Assembly: GCA_902788865.1 (NCBI GenBank)
Contig: CADALZ010000014.1
Coordinates: forward strand, 1 to 64,000
From: an uncultured Bacteroidales bacterium
GTDB lineage: Bacteria; Bacteroidota; Bacteroidia; Bacteroidales; Bacteroidaceae
Direction: 5' to 3'
DNA length: 64,000 nt
The notes under the pieces are model-generated. The model was not told where the DNA came from and made no database searches. It saw only the letters and a list, made by a program, of their open reading frames with translations. Position 1 is the first letter of the stretch; each line of letters begins with the position of its first letter. This document shows, in pieces, positions 24,229-31,809 of this stretch. The position numbers and the translations under genes were made by a program.

Positions 24229-24798
24229 ATGAAAGAAGACTGGAAATCAGGGACATTGATATACCCGCTACCGGCGGTGATGGTGAGCTGTGGCAGCACG
24301 CCAGAAGAGTGGAACATCATCACCATCGGTTGGACGGGTACCATCTGCACCAATCCGCCGATGTGCTACATCTCCGTGCGTCCTGAAAGGCATAGCTACG
24401 AGATCTTGAAGCGCAACATGGAGTTTGTGATCAATCTCACGAATAAGGACTTGGCGTATGCCACCGACTGGTGCGGCGTGCGCTCTGGACGCGACTATAA
24501 TAAGTTTGAGGAGATGCATCTCACGCCCGGAAAGGCTACGGTGGTGAGTGCGCCCATCATAGAGGAGTCGCCTCTGAACATAGAGTGCCGTGTGAAGGAA
24601 ATCATCTCACTGGGATCGCACCACATGTTCATCTCTGAGGTGGTGAACGTGCGTGCCGACAAGCAATGGCTTGATGCTGATACGGGAAAATTCATGCTCG
24701 CAGAGACCAATCCGCTGGTCTATCTGCACGGCGGCTACTATGAACTCGGTGAGAAAATCGGAAAATTCGGTTGGTCGGTAGAGAAGAAAACTACTTGA
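24229..24798 (+). CDS. Flavin reductase family protein
   Basis: 189 residues with the FMN-binding split barrel (DIM6/NTAB family). PPMCYISVRPERHSYEI lies in the flavin site and FVINLTNKDLA follows. It resembles small stand-alone flavin reductases of Bacteroidetes; the electron acceptor is unknown. It ends eight bases inside the convergent queE gene. Confidence 0.87.
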   Translation: MKEDWKSGTLIYPLPAVMVSCGSTPEEWNIITIGWTGTICTNPPMCYISVRPERHSYEILKRNMEFVINLTNKDLAYATDWCGVRSGRDYNKFEEMHLTPGKATVVSAPIIEESPLNIECRVKEIISLGSHHMFISEVVNVRADKQWLDADTGKFMLAETNPLVYLHGGYYELGEKIGKFGWSVEKKTT

Positions 24799-25369
24799 TT
24801 CCTACCAACTTATGCATCTGCAAGGAGAGGCTCCAGAGGGGGTGCTTCTTGCAATACTCGATGGTGGTCTGCAGTATCACCTCGTTGGCCATGTCGCTTC
24901 CCGTATCGCAAGGCTGGAGGTAATGTTCGTCGGCTTTGATAGACAGAAACTCTTCGGGATTCACCTTGCCGCTATAGACCAATTTCAGTTCGTTGCAGTG
25001 CTCTAATACCACATCGGCACGCTTCACGAAAGCCGACTTGGGAGACAGCGTTATCCAGTCGATGCCAGCGGGCAGGGGATGGGTGCCATTGGTCTCTATG
25101 GAGAGGAAATAGCCAGCATCCTTCAGAGCGGCGATAAACTCCGGAGTGAGCTGCAGCGAAGGCTCTCCACCCGTAAGCACCACGAAACGAGCAGGGTAGG
25201 AGGCGATGGCTTGGAGGATGTCGGCCACCGTCATCTCGGTATAAGACGTGAAATCCGTGTCGCAGAACGGGCAACGAAGGTTGCATCCGGCGAAGCGGAT
25301 AAAAATTGCAGGGCGACCGGTGAAATGCCCCTCGCCCTGCAAACTATAGAAGATTTCGTTAATCCTCAT
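24791..25369 (-). CDS. queE: 7-carboxy-7-deazaguanine synthase
   Basis: 192 residues from the ATG at 25369 (MRINEIFYS). The radical SAM cluster is C29-x3-C33-x2-C36 (CNLRCPFC) after the SLQGEG motif of QueE, and VLTGGEPSLQ forms the SAM pocket. It converts 6-carboxytetrahydropterin to 7-carboxy-7-deazaguanine in queuosine/preQ0 synthesis. Its start overlaps the end of queD by 11 bases, giving a queD-queE operon. Confidence 0.94.
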   Translation of the reverse strand: MRINEIFYSLQGEGHFTGRPAIFIRFAGCNLRCPFCDTDFTSYTEMTVADILQAIASYPARFVVLTGGEPSLQLTPEFIAALKDAGYFLSIETNGTHPLPAGIDWITLSPKSAFVKRADVVLEHCNELKLVYSGKVNPEEFLSIKADEHYLQPCDTGSDMANEVILQTTIEYCKKHPLWSLSLQMHKLVGIK

Positions 25370-25697
25370 CTTTCTCGTAGATAGCAATGTTGCAGACAGA
25401 CTCCTGCACCTTAGCCTTGTAGCAGCATGGGAACTGTTCCACCACCCAGCGGGCAATGTTCTCTGCGGTAGGGTTGAAAGGCAGCAGTTCGTTCAGATTG
25501 CCATGATCCAGATAGCCGTGAATCTTCTGCTTCAGTTCGCTGAAGTCTATCACCATGCCATTCTGGTTCAGTTCCTTAGCCTTGCAATACACCGTGATCA
25601 CCCAGTTGTGACCATGCAGCTGCGTACACTTGCTCTCATAGTCGAGATTCAAGTGGTGGCTGGCAGAAATTTCTATTTCCTTTTCTACGTAATACAT
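25359..25697 (-). CDS. queD: 6-carboxytetrahydropterin synthase
   Basis: 112 residues with zinc histidines His15, His28 and His30 (SASHHL, LHGHNW) and catalytic Cys24 (SKCTQLHG). It makes 6-carboxytetrahydropterin from dihydroneopterin triphosphate, upstream of QueE. It starts seven bases after the outer-membrane protein gene. Confidence 0.94.
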   Translation of the reverse strand: MYYVEKEIEISASHHLNLDYESKCTQLHGHNWVITVYCKAKELNQNGMVIDFSELKQKIHGYLDHGNLNELLPFNPTAENIARWVVEQFPCCYKAKVQESVCNIAIYEKDED

Positions 25698-25704
25698 ATC
25701 TTTT

Positions 25705-26274
25705 TTAGAAATGGATACCTACATTAAGATACCATGCATTGCTGTGCAGACTGATATCGTCTTTGCCAATGCTAGTCACACCAAAATGACGGCCAGCCTC
25801 TACATAGAGCTGATTGAACTCAGCACCGCAACCCAACTTGAAGCCCATGTTGGCACGAGTCAGCTCATCGGTCTTGATAGCATAACCGAAAGTAGGGCCT
25901 AAATAAGGCAACAGCGAGAAGCCAGCGTTAGTGTCGATGCCATACTTGATGAGCAGAGGAACTTCGAGGTTATTGTAGCTGGTAGTACCTTCAAGGCCAG
26001 CAACCTTCAGCTTACCACCACGCTCGGTGTAGTAGAGACCGCTCTCCAAGAACAGAGGAGCACTCTGAGAAACACGCAAACCAACAATACCGGCCAGCGT
26101 CATACCTATTCTGGAATCACTGTCCCAGTCGCCAGAGAAGCTAGCAGAAGTGATACCAAAACGAATACCATAATACACATTGTCCTCGTCGATGGAGAAG
26201 CCACCACCGCCGATCTGTGCGAATGAAGGTGCTGTAAGGAGCACCAAAAGCATAGTTACTAAGAACTTTTTCAT
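25705..26274 (-). CDS. PorT-like outer-membrane beta-barrel protein
   Basis: 189 residues with a signal peptide (MKKFLVTMLLVLLTAPSFA) and alternating beta strands. YYGIRFGITSASFSG, LFLESGLYYTERG and LPYLGPTFGYAIK are typical of PorT-family barrels, and the protein ends in an aromatic (VGIHF). The function is structural or unknown. It lies directly upstream of queD on the same transcript. Confidence 0.85.
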   Translation of the reverse strand: MKKFLVTMLLVLLTAPSFAQIGGGGFSIDEDNVYYGIRFGITSASFSGDWDSDSRIGMTLAGIVGLRVSQSAPLFLESGLYYTERGGKLKVAGLEGTTSYNNLEVPLLIKYGIDTNAGFSLLPYLGPTFGYAIKTDELTRANMGFKLGCGAEFNQLYVEAGRHFGVTSIGKDDISLHSNAWYLNVGIHF

Positions 26275-26308
26275 TTTCGTATTATTTTATTGGTTTAAAA
26301 AATTTATG

Positions 26309-26340
26309 CAAACTTACAATATTTAGTGTACGCTACCAAA
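26309..26340 (-). promoter_or_regulatory. Promoter of the barrel-queD-queE operon
   Basis: TTTG (26337-26340), 20 bases, TAAGTTTG (26309-26316) on the minus strand. Confidence 0.7.
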
Positions 26341-26419
26341 TTTTTTTTGCATCTTTGTGCAACCTTAACACTCTGCGGTGCGTCTAATGAGTGTAAATAA
26401 AACGTTTAATAAGGTGATT

Positions 26420-27196
26420 ATGAGTAAGAAAAGAATGTTTTTGGCCACCATGCTGCTGATGCTGGTAGCCAGTGTGAATGCACAAAGTCTTTGGAATAGA
26501 TTATCAAACCTGTTCTCAGGTTCGGAGACGATAGTGGCCAGCAGTAACATCGTCACTAAGACGATAAACTTGGCCGCCTTTGATGTAATGAGCAAGTCGG
26601 GCTCCATCGATGTCACTTATATCCAGGAACCTGGTACCACGAAGCCGCGTGTGGTGATCAGCGGTCCCGACAATATCGTAGAGCTGGTAGTGGTGGAACA
26701 GACGGGCAGCAATGTAAAGTTGCACTATAAACCCAATACCAACTTCCAACTGAATGGGAAACCTCTGAAGGTAGAAGTTTATTCATCGGACATCAGGAAA
26801 CTGAGCACAACAGGCTCTGGCAGTCTGAGATTCGGTGATATCCAGACGGCCGACTTCACGCTCTCTCTGACAGGCTCTGGCGATGTGTATGGCGGCGGCA
26901 TTCGCAGTACGGGCGATGTGAGTATGTCGGTCAGCGGCTCTGGAGACATAGAGATGAATCGGGTGGAATGCTTCGATCTGGAGATCTCTATTGCCGGCTC
27001 TGGCGATGTGGAGGTGAAAGGCATCAACAGCGAGGCGGTAGATGCACGCATTACTGGCTCTGGTGACATCACTCTGGGAGGAAACACCAAGAAGGCTTCT
27101 TACAGCGTGACGGGTTCTGGAGATATAGATGCCCGTGGTCTCAAAGCCGAGGAAGTGAGCAAGCGTAAAACGGGCTCAGGGGGGATTGTTGACTAA
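26420..27196 (+). CDS. Head GIN (DUF2807) auto-transporter-like protein
   Basis: 258 residues from the ATG at 26420, which follows AAGGTGATT. The signal peptide ends near SVNAQ. The body is a right-handed beta-helix of repeated GSGD turns (TGSGSL, TGSGDVYGG, SGSGDIEM, AGSGDVEV, TGSGDITL, TGSGDIDA), as in DUF2807. The last turn ends abruptly as KTGSGGIVD after a run of six Gs, so the C-terminus may be frame-altered compared with relatives. Confidence 0.82.
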   Translation: MSKKRMFLATMLLMLVASVNAQSLWNRLSNLFSGSETIVASSNIVTKTINLAAFDVMSKSGSIDVTYIQEPGTTKPRVVISGPDNIVELVVVEQTGSNVKLHYKPNTNFQLNGKPLKVEVYSSDIRKLSTTGSGSLRFGDIQTADFTLSLTGSGDVYGGGIRSTGDVSMSVSGSGDIEMNRVECFDLEISIAGSGDVEVKGINSEAVDARITGSGDITLGGNTKKASYSVTGSGDIDARGLKAEEVSKRKTGSGGIVD

Positions 27197-27280
27197 GTTT
27201 TATTTTAATTATGAATTATAAATTACTCAAGTTTCGAGTATGCTAACAACCTGTAGAACAAAGCCCCAGAGGGGCTTAAT

Positions 27281-27427
27281 AGGGTAGCCAGCCATGTCAA
27301 TGGCTGGTAGTATGGATGCTATAGAAAGACAGCGTGCCGTAGGTACGCAATAAATATAGGTGGCGTACCTAAAGGCACGCATTATATGGCCGCTATCTAT
27401 CCAGCCATTGACATGGCTGGCTACCCT
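27281..27427. repeat. 147-bp hairpin element with perfect 27-bp inverted repeats
   Basis: The arms 27281-27307 and 27401-27427 (AGGGTAGCCAGCCATGTCAA onward) are perfect inverted repeats. An inner imperfect pair, GCGTGCCGTAGGTACGC and GCGTACCTAAAGGCACGC, is nested inside. Small hairpins flank it at about 27261-27277 and 27432-27446. It looks like a REP/BIME or MITE-type non-autonomous element. The rest of the 317-base gap is AT-rich (TTATAATT runs) without a gene. Confidence 0.8.
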
Positions 27428-27513
27428 ATAAGATGCCTACGGCATCACCTGCTAAACTTTAATTCATAATTTATAATTTATAATTTATAATTCATAATTC
27501 ATAATTCCAAAAA

Positions 27514-28929
27514 ATGCTTATTGTTGCCACTGTATTGATTTATTTCCTGGTGCTGATGGGCTTCAGCCGCTTCACAGCACACCGTGCGGATAATGATACG
27601 TTCTATAGAGCCAATCGACGATCACCATGGTATATGGTGGCCTTTGGCATGGTGGGCGCCAGCATCTCTGGCGTCTCCTTTGTTTCTGTGCCGGGCATGC
27701 CACGGAGCATGGACATGACTTATCTGCAGATGTGCATCGGTTTCATATTCGGCTATTTCGCAGTGGCATTCGTATTGCTACCCGTCTATTACAAGCTGAA
27801 CCTCACCTCTATATATACGTACTTAGGAAAACGACTGGGCAACTACTCCTACAAGACGGGAGCGAGCTTCTTCCTGCTGAGCAAGCTGACGGGCGCTGCT
27901 ACGCGATTCTACGTGGTGTGCATCATTCTGCAACGCTTTGTGTTCGATGCCATAGGGGTGCCCTTCGCGCTCACGGTGGTGTGTCTGGTGGCCCTTATAT
28001 GGCTCTATACACGTCGTGGAGGTGTGAAGACACTGGTGTGGACGGATACCTTCCAGACCACCTGTCTGTTTACGGCACTTATCCTCATCATAGTGAATGT
28101 GGCGCATGCGCTCGGCATGAACTTCGGCGATGTGGTGGCAGCTGTCACAGAGAGTCCGCACAGCCGCATCTTCGTGTTCGACGACTGGGTGTCTCGCCAG
28201 AACTTCTGGAAGCAGTTTCTCAGCGGTATCTTTGTAGTGATAGTGATGGCAGGTCTTGATCAAGACATGATGCAGAAAAACCTCACGTGCAAGACGCTCC
28301 GTGAGGCACAGAAAGACATGTGTACCTACGGTTTCTTCTTCGTACCCGCCAATCTGCTTTTCCTCTGTCTTGGCATTCTGCTGCTGATGCTGGCACAACA
28401 GCAAGGTGTGGAGCTGCCAGCTGTGGGAGATGAGATACTCCCCATGTTTGCTGCCAGTGGAAGACTGGGCACTCCGGTGGTCATCCTCTTCACCATAGGC
28501 ATCGTGGCGGCATGCTTCAGCAGTGCCGACTCTGCGCTCACGGCACTCACTACCAGCTACTGTGTAGATATCCGTGAGAGGGCAGGAGATGAGCCTCTGC
28601 GTAAGCGCACCCATCTGGTGATCTGCGCACTCTTCGTGCTCTTCATCCTCCTGTTCAAGCAGATAAACTCCAGCAGCATCATAGACACCATCTATACGCT
28701 CTGCAGCTACACCTACGGTCCGCTGCTGGGTCTCTTTGCCTTCGGCCTTTTCACAAAGCACATGCCACACGACAAGGTGGTGCCTTATATCGCTGTGGCA
28801 TCGCCCATCCTCTGCTACGTGATAGATACCCTCACGTTCCAACTGACGGGCTATAAGTTCGGCTACGAACTGCTGATGCTCAATGGTGCATTCACGTTCA
28901 TAGGGCTGTGGCTCACCAAAAAAGCATGA
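27514..28929 (+). CDS. Sodium:solute symporter (SSS family)
   Basis: 471 residues with about 13 hydrophobic helices. SSS features include RANRRSPWYMVAFGMVGAS near residue 30, GVSFVSVPG and the TYLGKRLGNYSYKTG segment. The sodium-site region around ACFSSADSALTALTTSY matches the family. The substrate is not clear; it could be a sugar, given the operon that follows 71 bases later. Confidence 0.87.
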   Translation: MLIVATVLIYFLVLMGFSRFTAHRADNDTFYRANRRSPWYMVAFGMVGASISGVSFVSVPGMPRSMDMTYLQMCIGFIFGYFAVAFVLLPVYYKLNLTSIYTYLGKRLGNYSYKTGASFFLLSKLTGAATRFYVVCIILQRFVFDAIGVPFALTVVCLVALIWLYTRRGGVKTLVWTDTFQTTCLFTALILIIVNVAHALGMNFGDVVAAVTESPHSRIFVFDDWVSRQNFWKQFLSGIFVVIVMAGLDQDMMQKNLTCKTLREAQKDMCTYGFFFVPANLLFLCLGILLLMLAQQQGVELPAVGDEILPMFAASGRLGTPVVILFTIGIVAACFSSADSALTALTTSYCVDIRERAGDEPLRKRTHLVICALFVLFILLFKQINSSSIIDTIYTLCSYTYGPLLGLFAFGLFTKHMPHDKVVPYIAVASPILCYVIDTLTFQLTGYKFGYELLMLNGAFTFIGLWLTKKA

Positions 28930-28935
28930 AAATAC

Positions 28936-28966
28936 TTTGGCTTAATTCAGGAAATGTTTATCTTCG
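28936..28966 (+). promoter_or_regulatory. Promoter of the fucose-type operon
   Basis: TTTG (28936-28939), 19 bases, TATCTTCG (28959-28966), 34 bases before the nucleotidyltransferase-kinase gene. Confidence 0.75.
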
Positions 28967-29000
28967 CACCCAATAATTCATTGCAAATCCTGAAAATGAC

Positions 29001-30158
29001 ATGAAAACAGTCTTTGTATCTGGTTGCTACGATTTGCTGCACAGCGGACATGTGGAGTTCTTCCGACAGGCATCGGCCTACGGGAGTCTCTATGTGGGCA
29101 TCGGCAGCGATAAGACCATACTCGACCTCAAGAAGCATAAGACCTTATATAGCGAGAATGAGCGCCTCTTCATGGTGAAGAGCATCCGCTACGTGCAGGA
29201 TGCGTTTATCAACCGAGGAAGCGGCATGATGGACTTTATCCCCACCGTGGATATGCTGAAGCCCGACATCTTCGTGGTGAACGAGGATGGCTCTACGCCT
29301 GAGAAAGAGGCGTTTTGCAAGGAGCGTGGCATAGAGTATGTGGTGCTGAAACGCACGCCACAGGAGGGTCTGGAAGCCCGTTCGTCAACCGACATTAAGA
29401 ACACGCTCTGCGGCATCCCTACACGATTGGATCTGGCAGGCACGTGGATAGATCAGCCATACGTGAATCAGTACGCTCCCGGATGGGCACTTACCATCTC
29501 TCTGGAGCCTACCTTCAAGGTGCGTGAGCGCTGTGGCCTCTCCACTTCTACGCGCAATATGATACGGCGCATATGGCCGATGAAGCTGCCCGACATGGAT
29601 CCTGAGATGCTGGCAAAGTTGGTGTTCTGCTTCGAGAACGATCCGGAGCGCAGCGACGGCATCATCAGTGGGGCACAAGACAGCATCGGCATCTGCATGC
29701 CGGGATTGGTGCGCCACTGGTACGACAAGCGTTTTTGGCCGGAGAAGATAGAGAGTTGCCACGATGACGACATCCTCGACTGGCTGGAAGATCACCTCTG
29801 CATGATACCGATGGAGCCGCGTAAGGATGGTTGCTCTGTGCTGGAAGGCAGGGATATCACCGAAGAAAAGGTGAAGGCTTTAGCAGCGGCGGCAGACGAC
29901 TGCTGGCAGGCCATCATGGCGAAAGATCTGGAACGCTTTGCAGCGGCTTACAAGGCTTCTTTTGAGGCGCAGGTGGCTCTCTTCCCAGCGATGATTCAAG
30001 GCTCTGTGCAGAGCTATATCGACCGTTACAGTGCCATGGACGGGGTGTTGGCTTGGAAAATGCCCGGTGCAGGAGGAGGCGGCTATCTGGCATTGGTATG
30101 TCGTGACAGAGAGAGCTTCCCCGCAGGTGCCATCGAACTGAAAATAAGAAGGAAATGA
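29001..30158 (+). CDS. Nucleotidyltransferase fused to GHMP kinase-like domain
   Basis: 385 residues. The first 130 are a cytidylyltransferase-like fold with YDLLHSGHVEFF (HxGH) and ending RSSTDIK. From about residue 137 a GHMP-type domain begins: PTRLDLAGTWIDQP, then SGAQDSIGICMPG, and GAGGGGY near the C-terminus, matching GHMP motifs 1-3. The pair suggests sugar phosphorylation plus nucleotidylation on one chain. It is followed by a fucose-type permease and a mutarotase, so fucose or a related sugar is the likely substrate. It is far shorter than the known fucokinase/GDP-fucose pyrophosphorylase (Fkp). Confidence 0.75.
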   Translation: MKTVFVSGCYDLLHSGHVEFFRQASAYGSLYVGIGSDKTILDLKKHKTLYSENERLFMVKSIRYVQDAFINRGSGMMDFIPTVDMLKPDIFVVNEDGSTPEKEAFCKERGIEYVVLKRTPQEGLEARSSTDIKNTLCGIPTRLDLAGTWIDQPYVNQYAPGWALTISLEPTFKVRERCGLSTSTRNMIRRIWPMKLPDMDPEMLAKLVFCFENDPERSDGIISGAQDSIGICMPGLVRHWYDKRFWPEKIESCHDDDILDWLEDHLCMIPMEPRKDGCSVLEGRDITEEKVKALAAAADDCWQAIMAKDLERFAAAYKASFEAQVALFPAMIQGSVQSYIDRYSAMDGVLAWKMPGAGGGGYLALVCRDRESFPAGAIELKIRRK

Positions 30159-31453
30159 CTGAGAAGAAGACATCGGCTTATGTGTGGCCGTTCATACTGG
30201 TCACTTGTTGCTTTGCTCTCTGGGGCTTCGCCAACGATATCACCAATCCTATGGTGAAGTCGTTTTCACGCATCTTCCGCATGAGCGTCACCGACGGCGC
30301 ATTGGTGCAAGTGGCTTTCTATGGCGGCTATTTCGCCATGGCCTTTCCGGCAGCCATGTTCATCAGGAAGCATAGCTATAAGTCGGGCTTGCTCATCGGC
30401 TTGGCTCTCTATGCCATTGGTGCACTGATGTTTATCCCAGCGGCAGGTACGGGAAATTACTATCCGTTTCTGATTGCCTATTTCGTACTTACATGCGGAC
30501 TTTCGTTCTTAGAGACGAGTGCCAATCCGTTCATTTTGAGTTTAGGAGATAAGGCTTCGGCCACACGAAGACTGAATTTGGCACAGTCGTTCAATCCCAT
30601 CGGCTCTTTGGCTGGCATGTGGGTGGCGATGAACTTTATACAGGCACGTATGAATCCGCTGGGCACCAGTGAGCGTGCCGTGCTTCCCGATGCGGAGTTT
30701 GAGGCACTTAAAGCGGCAGATTTAGCGGTAGTGGTGAAGCCATATGTGGCCATAGGCGTGGTGATAGTGGCACTGCTGTTGCTGATGGTGTTTACAAAGA
30801 TGCCACGTGCGGTGAAGACAGGTCTGCAGGATTTGCGTCTTCGTGCTACTATCGGGCGTTTGTGGCGCAATGCAACGTATCGCTATGGCGTGCTGGCACA
30901 GTTCTTCTATGTGGGCGCACAGATCACGTGCTGGACATTTATCGTTCAATATGGCACGCAGGTATTCATGGCCGAAGGGATGGGAGAACAGGCGGCAGAA
31001 ATAGCCTCACAGCGGCTCAACATCATCGCCATGGTGCTGTTTTGTGCCTCAAGGTTCGTCTGCACATGGCTGATGAAATACGTCAAGCCCGTCAGGATGT
31101 TGGCACTCTTCGCTCTGATGGCAGCCATGCTGGTTATGGTCATCATACTGGTGGGTGGTCGTGTAGGACTCTACAGCTTGGTGGGTGTCAGTGCCTTCAT
31201 GTCGCTCATGTTCCCCACCATTTATGGCCTTGCACTCGGAGGGGTAGGAGATGACACAGAGATCGGCTCTGCAGGTCTTATCATGGCCATTCTCGGAGGG
31301 TCATTGCTTCCACCGCTTCAGGCGCTCCTCATCGATAGCGGGCACATGGGCTTCTCGTTCATCGTACCGTTTATTTGCTTCGTAGTGGTATTGATTTATG
31401 CTATAAAAGTTGGTAAGAATGAAAAGATATTGCAGAACACTGGAGTTGCGTGA
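30155..31453 (+). CDS. fucP: L-fucose:proton symporter-type MFS permease
   Basis: 432 residues with 12 helices. FALWGFANDITNPMVKSF near the N-terminus and FLETSANPFILSLG are hallmarks of the FucP/GluP branch. It overlaps the preceding gene by ATGA and the next by 35 bases. It probably imports L-fucose or a similar 6-deoxy sugar. Confidence 0.9.
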   Translation: MTEKKTSAYVWPFILVTCCFALWGFANDITNPMVKSFSRIFRMSVTDGALVQVAFYGGYFAMAFPAAMFIRKHSYKSGLLIGLALYAIGALMFIPAAGTGNYYPFLIAYFVLTCGLSFLETSANPFILSLGDKASATRRLNLAQSFNPIGSLAGMWVAMNFIQARMNPLGTSERAVLPDAEFEALKAADLAVVVKPYVAIGVVIVALLLLMVFTKMPRAVKTGLQDLRLRATIGRLWRNATYRYGVLAQFFYVGAQITCWTFIVQYGTQVFMAEGMGEQAAEIASQRLNIIAMVLFCASRFVCTWLMKYVKPVRMLALFALMAAMLVMVIILVGGRVGLYSLVGVSAFMSLMFPTIYGLALGGVGDDTEIGSAGLIMAILGGSLLPPLQALLIDSGHMGFSFIVPFICFVVVLIYAIKVGKNEKILQNTGVA

Positions 31454-31751
31454 CGATCCGGAGATGATAGCACGCTATAAGGAGGCACATGCCAACATCT
31501 GGCCCGAAATTCGGGAGGGCATTCTCTCTGTGGGCATCCTCGACATGCAGATTTATCGTTATGGGACGCGTCTGTTCATGATCATGGACACCGTAGATGA
31601 TTTCGACTTCGAGAAAGATAATGAGCGCTTAGCTGCCCTTCCGCGACAAGCAGAGTGGGAGGCTTATGTGGCACAGATGCAAGGCTGTGATCCCAATGCC
31701 CCCGCTACCGATAAATGGCATCTGATGGATAAGATTTTCGGGCTGGTATAA
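31419..31751 (+). CDS. L-rhamnose/L-fucose mutarotase family protein
   Basis: 110 residues from the ATG inside the end of fucP. The dimeric alpha/beta RhaM fold is indicated by MKRYCRTLELRDDPE, YKEAHANIWPEI and a C-terminal WHLMDKIF. It interconverts sugar anomers. Next to fucP, fucose is the likelier sugar. Confidence 0.86.
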   Translation: MKRYCRTLELRDDPEMIARYKEAHANIWPEIREGILSVGILDMQIYRYGTRLFMIMDTVDDFDFEKDNERLAALPRQAEWEAYVAQMQGCDPNAPATDKWHLMDKIFGLV

Positions 31752-31778
31752 CGGCTATTTAGAGCGATAAAAAGAAAA

Positions 31779-31806
31779 AAGGTATCCCTGCGTGGATACC
31801 TTATTA
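31779..31806. terminator. Bidirectional terminator
   Basis: AAGGTATCC and GGATACCTT form a 9-bp stem between the convergent mutarotase and glgB genes, with A/T tails on both sides. Confidence 0.75.
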
Positions 31807-31809
31807 ATT

